Shown here piece after piece: positions 8,830 to 15,012 of a stretch of DNA of 24,028 bases; the first letter of the stretch is position 1; each line of letters starts with the position of its first letter. Source of the stretch: JANYIP01 sp031394045. GTDB lineage: Bacteria; Actinomycetota; Actinomycetes; Prado026. The position numbers and the translations under genes were made by a program. The stretch is from contig JANMWN010000320.1 of the NCBI GenBank assembly GCA_031394045.1, positions 1 through 24,028 of the forward strand, read 5' to 3'. The notes beneath the pieces are model-generated. The model was not told the origin of the DNA. It ran no database searches and worked only from the letters and a program-made list of their open reading frames with translations.

Positions 8830-9090
8830 CGAACGGCGCCCCCTCCAGGGAGGCGCCGTCGCTGACCTTCCGGCGCGGTGACCAGCGTGCATCCGCAAGC
8901 GCCGGCCGGGACCAGCCCGGCCTGACGGCCCGTTACGTGGGCAGGTCCGCCGCGTGGGTGAACCGGCCGCAAGGTCCGCGGAGCGTGGGGCCGTTCGCGT
9001 TGCTCTGGTCTCGCGCTGCGCACCCCCTTGGTACACCCGCCAGGTCCGCTGCGTAACCCCTCTGCGGCGTGTCGGCGGCTACTGCTCCGC
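8830..9090 (-). ncRNA. Candidate Ms1/6S-like structured RNA downstream of the HAD gene
   Basis: The 332 bases between the HAD stop (9103) and the next gene start (8770) hold no credible ORF but are rich in nested inverted repeats. GTTACG (8932-8937) pairs with CGTAAC (9052-9057). CAG (8942-8944) pairs with CTG (9049-9051). GGGTGAACC (8956-8964) pairs with GGTACACCC (9030-9038, one mismatch). CAAGG (8970-8974) faces CCTTG (9026-9030). This gives a rod with a nearly symmetric internal loop (8945-8955 against 9039-9048), the general plan of 6S-type RNAs. A 7-bp hairpin follows (8904-8922), then a strong terminator-like hairpin (8833-8859). In M. tuberculosis the RNA-polymerase-binding RNA Ms1 (MTS2823) lies downstream of the orthologous HAD gene Rv3661 on the same strand, the same place and strand as here. 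Ends are approximate, and I have not verified sequence similarity. Confidence 0.5.
8833..8859 (-). terminator. Strong GC hairpin terminator
   Basis: On the minus strand ACGGCGCCTCC and GGGGGCGCCGT form an 11-bp stem (one G-U pair) around CTGGA. No long U tract follows. It lies at the expected 3' end of the candidate RNA or of the HAD transcript. Confidence 0.65.
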
Positions 9091-9102
9091 GCGGCGGCCG
9101 GG

Positions 9103-9912
9103 TCAGCTGTCGTGTCGCGAGAGCCGGCGGCCGGCGTACCAGACAACACCGGCCGCTGCCGCGGCCCCGACGGTGGCGATGGCGACGTGCTTCGGTGGCA
9201 GGTCCTGGGCGCGTCGGCGGCGCAGGGCCACCGGTGTCGCGAAGTCGAGGATCGGCCATTCCCGTTGGTGCGCCTGCGCTCTGAGCGCTCGGTCGGGGTT
9301 TACGGCGGAGGGGTGGCCGACCGACTCGAGCATCGGCAGGTCGGTGAACGAGTCGGAGTACGCGTACGAGCCGGCCAGGTCGTAACCGTGCTGCTCGGCC
9401 AGCTGACGGACCGCCTCGGCCTTGGCCTCCGCGTAAGCGTAGAAGGCGATCTCGCCGGTGTACTTGCCGTCCTCGACGACCATCCGGGTCGCCACCACAT
9501 GGTCGGCCCCGAGCATCTCGCCGATCGGCTCCACGACCTCGCTGCCGGACGTGCTCACGATGACGACATCGCGGCCGGCCGCGTGGTGGTCGGCGATGAG
9601 CTGGACGGCTTCCTCGTAGATGGTCGGGTCGATCAGGTCATGCACGGTCTCGGCGACGATGCCGCGTACCTGGTCGACCGGCCAGCCGGCGCAGAGCTCC
9701 TGCAGGTAGCCCCGCATCCGCTCCATCTGGTCGTGGTCCGCCCCGCCCAGCAGGTAGACGAACTGGGCGTACGCGCTGCGCAGCACCGCGCCACGGTTGA
9801 TCAGCCCGCCCTTGTAGAAGGGCTTGCCGAAGGCCAGCGAGCTCGACCGGGCGATGATCGTCTTGTCCAGGTCGAAGAACGCGGCGGTCGACGGGCCGGA
9901 GGTGTCGCTCAC
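9103..9912 (-). CDS. HAD-IB family phosphatase (SerB-like) with C-terminal membrane helix
   Basis: A 269-residue HAD-superfamily hydrolase. Motif I is FFDLDKT, with nucleophile Asp14 and acid/base Asp16. Motif II is VVIVSTSGS (Ser120). Lys164 fits motif III. SDSFTDLPML gives motif IV aspartates 187 and 191. The subfamily includes phosphoserine phosphatase, but members at this locus (M. tuberculosis Rv3661) have no proven substrate. Residues 242-260 form a hydrophobic segment followed by GRRLSRHDS, so the enzyme is probably tail-anchored with its catalytic domain in the cytoplasm. The open frame extends far upstream to 10524 through the 6C RNA and ssd; GTG 9912 fits both homology and the -10-like box seven bases before it. 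The gene is flanked on both sides by structured RNAs. Confidence 0.9.
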   Translation of the reverse strand: MSDTSGPSTAAFFDLDKTIIARSSSLAFGKPFYKGGLINRGAVLRSAYAQFVYLLGGADHDQMERMRGYLQELCAGWPVDQVRGIVAETVHDLIDPTIYEEAVQLIADHHAAGRDVVIVSTSGSEVVEPIGEMLGADHVVATRMVVEDGKYTGEIAFYAYAEAKAEAVRQLAEQHGYDLAGSYAYSDSFTDLPMLESVGHPSAVNPDRALRAQAHQREWPILDFATPVALRRRRAQDLPPKHVAIATVGAAAAAGVVWYAGRRLSRHDS

Positions 9913-9919
9913 GCCGTCG

Positions 9920-9925
9920 AGTCTA
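9920..9925 (-). promoter_or_regulatory. -10-like TAGACT before a leaderless GTG start of the HAD gene
   Basis: On the minus strand TAGACT lies exactly seven bases before GTG 9912, with no ribosome binding site between. This matches the layout upstream of the Fic-like gene. A clear -35 is not seen. Confidence 0.35.
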
Positions 9926-10069
9926 GGCCGCTGGGCCAGATGGGTGATTCTGTACCGCTCTGTAGCCGAAAGCGGGCTTAGAGATTGATTTGGTCGCTCC
10001 GAGTCGTTTGTCTTGTTCTGCAGCGGGTAGGCGGGGGACAGGGCACGAGAGCCTGACCCCTCGTGCCCG

Positions 10070-10155
10070 CCTGCGGTCGGGCCACCCCCCCGGTCACGAC
10101 CGCGCGTTGCGCGACGGCCCCCGCCCTCCCCCCGGCGGGGGTCGTCGCCTTTCCT
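10070..10155 (+). ncRNA. 6C RNA
   Basis: Two hairpins with cytosine-rich loops lie between the HAD gene and ssd. Hairpin 1: GGTCG (10075-10079) plus GGCC (10080-10083) pair with GGTC (10092-10095) and CGACC (10097-10101), with A10096 bulged and a loop of A plus seven C. Hairpin 2: 10111-10125 pairs with 10134-10148 as 15 bp with one G-U, and the loop is CTCCCCCC. C-rich loops on two adjacent hairpins define the actinobacterial 6C RNA family. In M. tuberculosis the 6C member B11 lies in the matching Rv3660c-Rv3661 gap, on the same strand as ssd, as here. In mycobacteria it acts through its C-rich loops on G-rich mRNA sites. A third hairpin just upstream (10041-10049 with 10060-10068, 9 bp) may be part of the same transcript; the 5' end is uncertain. 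Confidence 0.88.
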
Positions 10156-10190
10156 GTCCACAGGATGTGACGCGGCGCCGGTCGTCCACA
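10154..10190. promoter_or_regulatory. Two DnaA-box-like sites before ssd (weak)
   Basis: CTGTCCACA (10154-10162) and TCGTCCACA (10182-10190) each differ by one base from the DnaA box TTGTCCACA and are 28 bases apart, just upstream of ssd. A similar pair (ATATCCACA at 14130-14138, TTGTCCCCA at 14157-14165, 27 bases apart) lies in the gap before the pilin gene. Such near matches can be chance. Confidence 0.25.
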
Positions 10191-10242
10191 GTCCGCTGGT
10201 TCGCCTCCGCCGGTGCCACCCTCTGGGGCGAGGGTTGCAGGC

Positions 10243-11319
10243 ATGGCCACCACCGAACGCCCGCTGCTCCTGTCGTCCGACGAGCAGCTCGTCGACGACC
10301 TGGTCCGGCTGGCTGCGGTGGCGGGCGTGGAGCTGCTCGTGGTTGGTGAGGCGGGGACCGCCCGTGCGTCGTGGACCGGCGCGCCGCTCGTCCTCGTCGG
10401 TGACGATCAGGCCGCTGCCGTCGTACGCGCCGCGTTGCCACGACGGCGCGGTGTCGTCGTCGTGGCGAGCAACCTGGACGACGCAGGCGTCTGGCGTAGG
10501 GGCGTGGCCGTCGGCGCCGAGCACGTGGTGTTCCTGCCGGAGGCCGAGGCGTGGCTGGTCGAGCGGCTCGGCGACACGTCCGGCGACGAATGCCGCGCCC
10601 TCGTCCTCTGCGTCGCCGGGGGTCGCGGCGGAGCCGGAGCGACCACGCTCGCGGCGGCGCTCGCGTTCGCGGGGATGCGACAGCAGCTGCGTACCCTGCT
10701 GGTCGACGCGGACCCGCTGGGCGGTGGCATCGACCTGGTGCTCGGGGGCGAGGACGCACCGGGGCTGCGCTGGCCCGACCTGGTCGCTGCGCGCGGTCGG
10801 GTCGCGCCCGACTCGCTGTGCTCCTCCCTGCCGGCTGTCGAGGCGCTCACGGTCCTGTCGTGGGACAGGGGTGACGTCCTGGACATCACCCGCGAGGCGA
10901 TCGAGTCCGTGCTGTCGGCCGGGGTGCGTGGCACCGAGCTCGTCGTCGCGGACCTGCCCCGTCGGGCCGATGTCGCCTCCGAGGTGGTGCTGGCCATGGC
11001 CGACCGGGCATTCCTGGTCGTCCCGGCCGAGGTCCGCGCGGTCGCCTCGGCCGGTCGGGTGGCGGCCTCGCTGGGGCTGCTCACGGCCGATCTCCAGGTC
11101 GTCGTACGCGGCCCGGCACCCAGCGACCTCGAGCCCGACGTCGTGGCGGCGTCGCTGGGGCTGCCGCTCGCCGGCTCCTGCCGCGCTGAGCCGGGGCTCG
11201 CGGCCGCCCTCGACCGTGGCGACCCGCCCGGACGGACACGGGGGCCGCTGGCCCGCCTCGCTGACCAGCTGCTCGAGGACGTCCTCGCCAGCCGCTCCTC
11301 CGCGGTACCGTCCGGATGA
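10243..11319 (+). CDS. ssd: Ssd / CpaE-TadZ-like MinD-family ATPase
   Basis: A 358-residue protein of the helicase/secretion-neighbourhood CpaE-like group. An N-terminal receiver-like region (residues 1-115) precedes a MinD/ParA-type domain with the P-loop GGRGGAGATT at 126-135. The usual lysines of the deviant Walker A (KGGxGKT) are missing here, as is common for CpaE/TadZ proteins. LLVDADPLGGGIDLVL follows as the switch region. TadZ-type proteins place the pilus machine at the cell pole; the M. tuberculosis homologue Rv3660c inhibits septum formation when overproduced. ATG 10243 is chosen because GAGGG lies about eight bases upstream; an upstream start at 10213 has no such site. It is the first gene of the tad block and overlaps tadA by four bases. 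Confidence 0.88.
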   Translation: MATTERPLLLSSDEQLVDDLVRLAAVAGVELLVVGEAGTARASWTGAPLVLVGDDQAAAVVRAALPRRRGVVVVASNLDDAGVWRRGVAVGAEHVVFLPEAEAWLVERLGDTSGDECRALVLCVAGGRGGAGATTLAAALAFAGMRQQLRTLLVDADPLGGGIDLVLGGEDAPGLRWPDLVAARGRVAPDSLCSSLPAVEALTVLSWDRGDVLDITREAIESVLSAGVRGTELVVADLPRRADVASEVVLAMADRAFLVVPAEVRAVASAGRVAASLGLLTADLQVVVRGPAPSDLEPDVVAASLGLPLAGSCRAEPGLAAALDRGDPPGRTRGPLARLADQLLEDVLASRSSAVPSG

Positions 11320-12518
11320 ACGCCGTCGACGCGGGGCTTGTCGACGCCGCTCTCGTCGAACGGGTCCGGATGCGGCTGGCCGCGGAGCCCGCCGGACCGG
11401 GGGCCGACTCGACCGCGAGCCGGGTGGCTTCGGTGCTGCGCAGCGAGGGCCGCGTCCTTGGCGGCACCGCGATGCTCGGCGTGGTCGCAGCCCTGCGCTC
11501 GGAGATGTCCGGGCTCGGGCTGCTCCAACCGCTGCTCGACGACCCCAGCACCACCGACGTGCTCGTCCACGGCGCCGGCGAGGTCTGGGTCGACCGGGGG
11601 AACGGGCTGCTCAGGACGCCATTGTGCTTCGCCGACGACGGCGCGGTCCGTCGCCTCGCGCAGCGACTCGCGGCCGGCGCCGGCCGTCGGCTCGACGACG
11701 CGGCGCCGTTCGTCGACGCACGCCTGCCCGGCGGGATCCGGATGCACGCCGTACTTGCACCGGTCGCGTCCAGCGGGACCTGCCTCTCGCTTCGCGTAGC
11801 CAGCCGCCGGGCGTTCACCCTGGCTGGGCTGGTCGATGCCGGCTCGTTGCCCGCTCGGGGCGCAGACCTGTTGCAGGCCCTGGTCGATCGACGGCTGTCG
11901 ACCCTCGTGACCGGAGCGGCGGGTACGGGCAAGACCACGGTGCTCGCGGCCCTGCTCGGGTGCGTCGCACCGAGCGAACGCATCGTCCTGGTCGAGGACA
12001 GTGGCGAGCTCACGCCGGACCACCCGCACGTCGTCCGTCTGGAAGCCCGGCCGCCCAACCTCGAGGGGGCCGGTGCCATCACCTTGCGCGACCTGCTCCG
12101 TCAGGCCTTGCGGATGAGGCCGGACCGGCTGGTCGTCGGCGAGGTACGAGGCAGCGAGGTGCTCGATCTCCTGGCCGCCCTCAACACCGGGCACGACGGC
12201 GGTTTCGGCACCCTGCACGCCAACTCGGTCGCCGACGTCCCGGCCCGGCTGGAGGCACTCGCGCTGGCCGCAGGGCTAGGCCGCGAGGCCCTGCACAGCC
12301 AGGTCGCGGCGGGGGTGGACGCTGTGGTCCACCTCGGCCGCGACGGCGACGGGCGGCGACGGGTCGTAGCCGTGGGGCTACCTCGACGGCAGCCGTCGGA
12401 CGGATCGACGGTCGAGGTCGAGCCGGCCGTCACCTTCGCGCGCGGGGGCGCGGCCTGCCCCGGGCCGGCCGCCGAGCGCCTCTCGGACCTGGTCGGGTCG
12501 GCGGGGTGTCCGTGGTGA
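11316..12518 (+). CDS. tadA: TadA-type secretion ATPase (CpaF family)
   Basis: A 400-residue hexameric ATPase that powers pilus assembly. After an N-terminal domain of about 90 residues, the sequence has DDPSTTDVLVHGAGEVWVDR, typical of CpaF/TadA. The Walker A is GAAGTGKTT with Lys206. The Walker B region is RPDRLVVGEVRG with Glu276. The His box is GFGTLHANS with His301. All catalytic elements are intact, so the motor should be active. It acts at the cytoplasmic face of the membrane with TadB and TadC. ATG 11316 overlaps the ssd stop (ATGA), indicating coupled translation. Confidence 0.95.
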   Translation: MNAVDAGLVDAALVERVRMRLAAEPAGPGADSTASRVASVLRSEGRVLGGTAMLGVVAALRSEMSGLGLLQPLLDDPSTTDVLVHGAGEVWVDRGNGLLRTPLCFADDGAVRRLAQRLAAGAGRRLDDAAPFVDARLPGGIRMHAVLAPVASSGTCLSLRVASRRAFTLAGLVDAGSLPARGADLLQALVDRRLSTLVTGAAGTGKTTVLAALLGCVAPSERIVLVEDSGELTPDHPHVVRLEARPPNLEGAGAITLRDLLRQALRMRPDRLVVGEVRGSEVLDLLAALNTGHDGGFGTLHANSVADVPARLEALALAAGLGREALHSQVAAGVDAVVHLGRDGDGRRRVVAVGLPRRQPSDGSTVEVEPAVTFARGGAACPGPAAERLSDLVGSAGCPW

Positions 12519-13297
12519 CACTCGTGACGGTGCTGACCCTGCCGGCCGGGCTCTGCGGTCTGCTCGTGGCTCTGGCTGTCCTGTTGTCGGCCCCGGCTGG
12601 CGCCACCTCCAGGTTGGCGGCGTTGCGCCCCTCGCCCCGCGCTGTGTCCCAGTGGTCCGGGTGGTCCGGGTGGTCCGGGTGGTCCGGGTGGTCCCGGTCG
12701 AGGGGGCTGCGGCGAGGGCTGACGCGTCGCTGGCCGGTACAGCGGGAGCAGCAGGCCACGGGCGATGCGGTCGTCGAGCTGCTCGATGCGCTGGCCGCCG
12801 AGCTGAGCGCAGGCAGCTCCGCCGGGTCGGCCCTTCGTGCCGCCTGTCGCGATGTCACAGACGCCGTCCTCACGCATGCGCTCGCGCCGGTCGACCAGAC
12901 CGTACGGCTCGGTGGTGATCCGGTCGCACTGTTCCGCCAGGCGTCAGCCGCGCCGGGCTGCGTCGCCCTGCGTTGGCTCGCGGCGGCCTGGCAGGTGTCA
13001 GCGGAGAGCGGGAGCGGCATGGGTCCGGTCGTCGAGCGGGTGGCGTCGGCCGCGCGGGCCGAGGCCGACCACCGCCGCCAGGTGAGCGCGGAGCTGGCTG
13101 CTCCTCGCGCGACCGCCCGCCTGTTGGCCCTGCTCCCGCTGCTCGGGCTGGCGCTGGGTGCCGCCCTCGGTGCCGACCCTGTCTCGACATTGTTCGGTTC
13201 CCCCGCAGGACTGGGCTGCTTGCTCCTGGGGCTGGCGCTGGACTGGGCGGGCCTGCGCTGGACCGATCGGCTGGCCCGCGCTGCGGAGGGTGCATGA
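12515..13297 (+). CDS. tadB: TadB-like inner-membrane platform protein
   Basis: A 260-residue protein with a type II secretion F domain. It has an N-terminal membrane helix (LTLPAGLCGLLVALAVLLSA), a cytoplasmic segment, the helical core (VVELLDALAAELSAGSSAGS, then WQVSAESGSGMGPVVERVAS), and two C-terminal membrane helices. GTG 12515 overlaps the tadA stop (GTGA) and has GCGGGG about eight bases upstream; GTG 12506 or 12512 are alternatives. A (Ser-Gly-Trp)n insert at about residues 46-60, from a 9-bp DNA repeat, lies between the first helix and the basic RSRGLRRGLTRRW stretch. Such an insert is unlike family members I know. Together with TadC it forms the platform that couples the ATPase to pilin extrusion. 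Confidence 0.88.
   Translation: MTLVTVLTLPAGLCGLLVALAVLLSAPAGATSRLAALRPSPRAVSQWSGWSGWSGWSGWSRSRGLRRGLTRRWPVQREQQATGDAVVELLDALAAELSAGSSAGSALRAACRDVTDAVLTHALAPVDQTVRLGGDPVALFRQASAAPGCVALRWLAAAWQVSAESGSGMGPVVERVASAARAEADHRRQVSAELAAPRATARLLALLPLLGLALGAALGADPVSTLFGSPAGLGCLLLGLALDWAGLRWTDRLARAAEGA
12653..12697. repeat. 9-bp tandem repeat inside tadB
   Basis: TGGTCCGGG occurs four times perfectly (12653-12688), followed by one variant, TGGTCCCGG (12689-12697). Because the unit is nine bases the frame is kept, and the copy number sets the length of a Trp-Ser-Gly tract. Confidence 0.95.
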
Positions 13298-14094
13298 GTC
13301 CTGATTCAGCGGTCGTCCTTGCGGGTTCGTGCTTGGCGGGCGCTGTCCTGGTGTGGCCACGTGGACAGGCCGGTCGCAGGGTTCGGCACCTGACCGGTCG
13401 GGGACGCCGCGCAGGGGCTGACTGGGTGGGACCGGTAGCGCCGTTGAGCCCTCCTGGCGGCTTCGTACCTGCTGGCCCGCGAGGGTGGGTCCAGTCTCCG
13501 TGGACGGCAGGAGTCGTTGCTGCTGCTGCGGTCTGGCTGCTGGTCGGCGGTCCGGTGGGCATCGGCCTCGGGTTCCTGATCGTGGTCGTGGTGCCGCGCT
13601 GGCTGGGCCGGCTCGAGCCCGCAGGAGTGCGTGCTGACCGGCGTCGGCTCGAGGCCGACCTGCCGCTCGCCGTCGACCTCCTCGCGGCCTGCCTGACCGT
13701 CGGGGCGGTGCCCTCGCGCGGGCTCGCTTCGGTGGCCGAAGCCGTGGGCGGCCCGGTCGGTCATCACCTCGAACGGGTGGCGGCGGCCCTGCGCCTCGGC
13801 GCGGACCCGGCCGCCGCGTGGGGCCCGTTGAGTGCGCACCCTGCGCTGGGTCCGTTGGCTCGGACCGTCGTGCGCTCGCTCGACACGGGCGCGCCGATGG
13901 GGCCGACGTTGGATCGGGCCGCTCGTGACCTCCGCGCCCGGCGTCGCTGCGAGGTGGAGGCGGTGGCCCGGTCGGTCGCTGTCCACGCGGTTGCTCCGCT
14001 GGGGCTCTGCTTCCTGCCGGCGTTCGTGCTGCTCGGCATCGTGCCCACGGTCTGGGGCATGGCGGCACGTCTGCTCAGCGGTCGTGGTCCGTGA
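13294..14094 (+). CDS. tadC: TadC-like inner-membrane platform protein
   Basis: A 266-residue protein with a type II secretion F domain. It has a hydrophobic N-terminus, a membrane pair at about residues 70-105, the helical core (LPLAVDLLAACLTVGAVPSR) and a C-terminal helix (HAVAPLGLCFLPAFVLLGIV). It is the second half of the TadB/TadC pair. ATG 13294 overlaps the tadB stop (ATGA) and has GGAGGG four bases upstream. The next gene starts 180 bases later, the only real gap in the tad block. I see no gene in that gap. Confidence 0.9.
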   Translation: MSPDSAVVLAGSCLAGAVLVWPRGQAGRRVRHLTGRGRRAGADWVGPVAPLSPPGGFVPAGPRGWVQSPWTAGVVAAAAVWLLVGGPVGIGLGFLIVVVVPRWLGRLEPAGVRADRRRLEADLPLAVDLLAACLTVGAVPSRGLASVAEAVGGPVGHHLERVAAALRLGADPAAAWGPLSAHPALGPLARTVVRSLDTGAPMGPTLDRAARDLRARRRCEVEAVARSVAVHAVAPLGLCFLPAFVLLGIVPTVWGMAARLLSGRGP

Positions 14095-14274
14095 CAAGGG
14101 GCTGCCCTCGTGGTCTGTGACCGGCGCCGATATCCACAGCAGCCGGCTGGCCCGAGTTGTCCCCAGGACTGCAGGTGACCCTCTCGATCCGGGCCGGCAG
14201 CGAGCATGGTCGAGGAGTGCCCGGCAAAGGCGCTCGCACCGGCCGACCGCCGGCCAGGACGAAAGGTCGTGCCC

Positions 14275-14541
14275 GTGGCGAACCACAGGTCGCGTCGGTC
14301 GAAGCAGCGCCAGCCAGGCTCCTCCCGCCCCGCAGGGCGACGCTGCGTCGGCCGTGGCCGCAGCCTGCTCGGCGTGTTCGGACGGGTCCGCGACGACAGC
14401 GGCATGACGACCGCCGAGTACGCCGTCGGAACCGTTGCCGCCTGCGGGTTCGCGGGGCTGCTGCTCAAGATCGTGACCTCCGCGGAGGTCGCCACCATGC
14501 TCAAGGACGTGATCAAGCGGGCGTTCTCGCTGGTGTTCTGA
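14275..14541 (+). CDS. Flp-like pilin (DUF4244 family)
   Basis: An 88-residue protein and probably the major pilin of the tad system. A basic leader (NHRSRRSKQRQ) ends in DDSG, followed by MTTAEYAVGTVAACGFAGLL. Gly before the hydrophobic helix and Glu at position 5 after it match a type IVb prepilin peptidase site. DUF4244 proteins occupy this position in actinobacterial tad loci (M. tuberculosis Rv3656c). GTG 14275 is chosen because GAAAGG lies eight bases upstream; ATG 14206 would add 23 residues without support. The mature protein would be only about 45 residues, typical of Flp pilins. It is preceded by a 180-base gap that may hold its own promoter. Confidence 0.88.
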   Translation: MANHRSRRSKQRQPGSSRPAGRRCVGRGRSLLGVFGRVRDDSGMTTAEYAVGTVAACGFAGLLLKIVTSAEVATMLKDVIKRAFSLVF

Positions 14542-14548
14542 GTCTCGT

Positions 14549-14617
14549 CCCAGCCCACCCAGCCCACCCAGTCAACCCAGCCCAACCCAGCCCAACCCAG
14601 CCCACCCAGCCGCCCAG
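14549..14617. repeat. C-rich 9/10-bp tandem repeat; G-quadruplex potential on the minus strand
   Basis: Units CCCAGCCCA or CCCAGCCCAA follow each other with small changes from 14549 to 14617, filling most of the 90-base gap between the pilin and tadE. The minus strand therefore has a long series of GGG runs separated by one to three bases, a strong G-quadruplex pattern on the template strand; the plus strand could form an i-motif. The repeat is not translated. Confidence 0.9.
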
Positions 14618-14631
14618 TCGAGGAGAAGACG

Positions 14632-15012
14632 GTGCCGGAACCCCGCTCGCAGGACGGCTCGATCACGGCCGAGACGGCGGTGGTCCTGCCGGTGCTCGTC
14701 CTCGTGCTGGTGGCCCTGATGGGGGTCGCGCACGCGGTCGGTGTCCAGCTCACCGTTCAGGACGCCGCCCGGGTCGGCGCCCGGGCAGCGGCCCGAGGCG
14801 AGAGTCAGGCGGAGGTCGAGCGGCTGACCCGCTCGGTCGCTCCCGCGGGATCGGCGGTCACGGTCAGTCGGTCCGGCGGCCTCATCCGGGTCGACGTGGT
14901 CGCGCAGGTCGCCCCGTTCGGCGCGGCTGCCCGGCTGGTCCCCGAGCTCACCGTCGACGCCCAGGCGGTTGCCGCGGACGAGTCGACGGATTCGCTCGGC
15001 GGTATCCCATGA
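14632..15012 (+). CDS. TadE-like minor pilin
   Basis: A 126-residue protein. A short leader ending in SQDG precedes SITAETAVVLPVLVLVLVAL; Glu at position 5 after the Gly is the prepilin peptidase signature of TadE/TadF pseudopilins. The rest is a small domain outside the membrane (QLTVQDAARVGARAAARGES). TadE proteins are minor pilus parts needed for assembly. The homologue at this locus, M. tuberculosis Rv3655c, has been reported as secreted. GTG 14632 has AGGAG a few bases upstream, directly after the C-rich repeat. The stop overlaps the next ATG (ATGA). Confidence 0.88.
   Translation: MPEPRSQDGSITAETAVVLPVLVLVLVALMGVAHAVGVQLTVQDAARVGARAAARGESQAEVERLTRSVAPAGSAVTVSRSGGLIRVDVVAQVAPFGAAARLVPELTVDAQAVAADESTDSLGGIP

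Noticed and set aside
8790..9149. Minus-strand open frames in the gap downstream of the HAD gene
   Set aside because: They have no domain or typical protein pattern and overlap the inverted repeats of the RNA candidate.
9913..10524. Upstream extension of the HAD gene to 473 residues
   Set aside because: It would cross the 6C RNA and the start of ssd; HAD homology begins at GTG 9912.
10235..13297. 1020-residue open frame on the plus strand
   Set aside because: Only its last 260 codons are real (tadB). The rest runs through ssd and tadA in another frame and is a shadow.
14549..14617. CRISPR array
   Set aside because: The units are 9-10 bp head-to-tail without spacers, and there are no cas genes.
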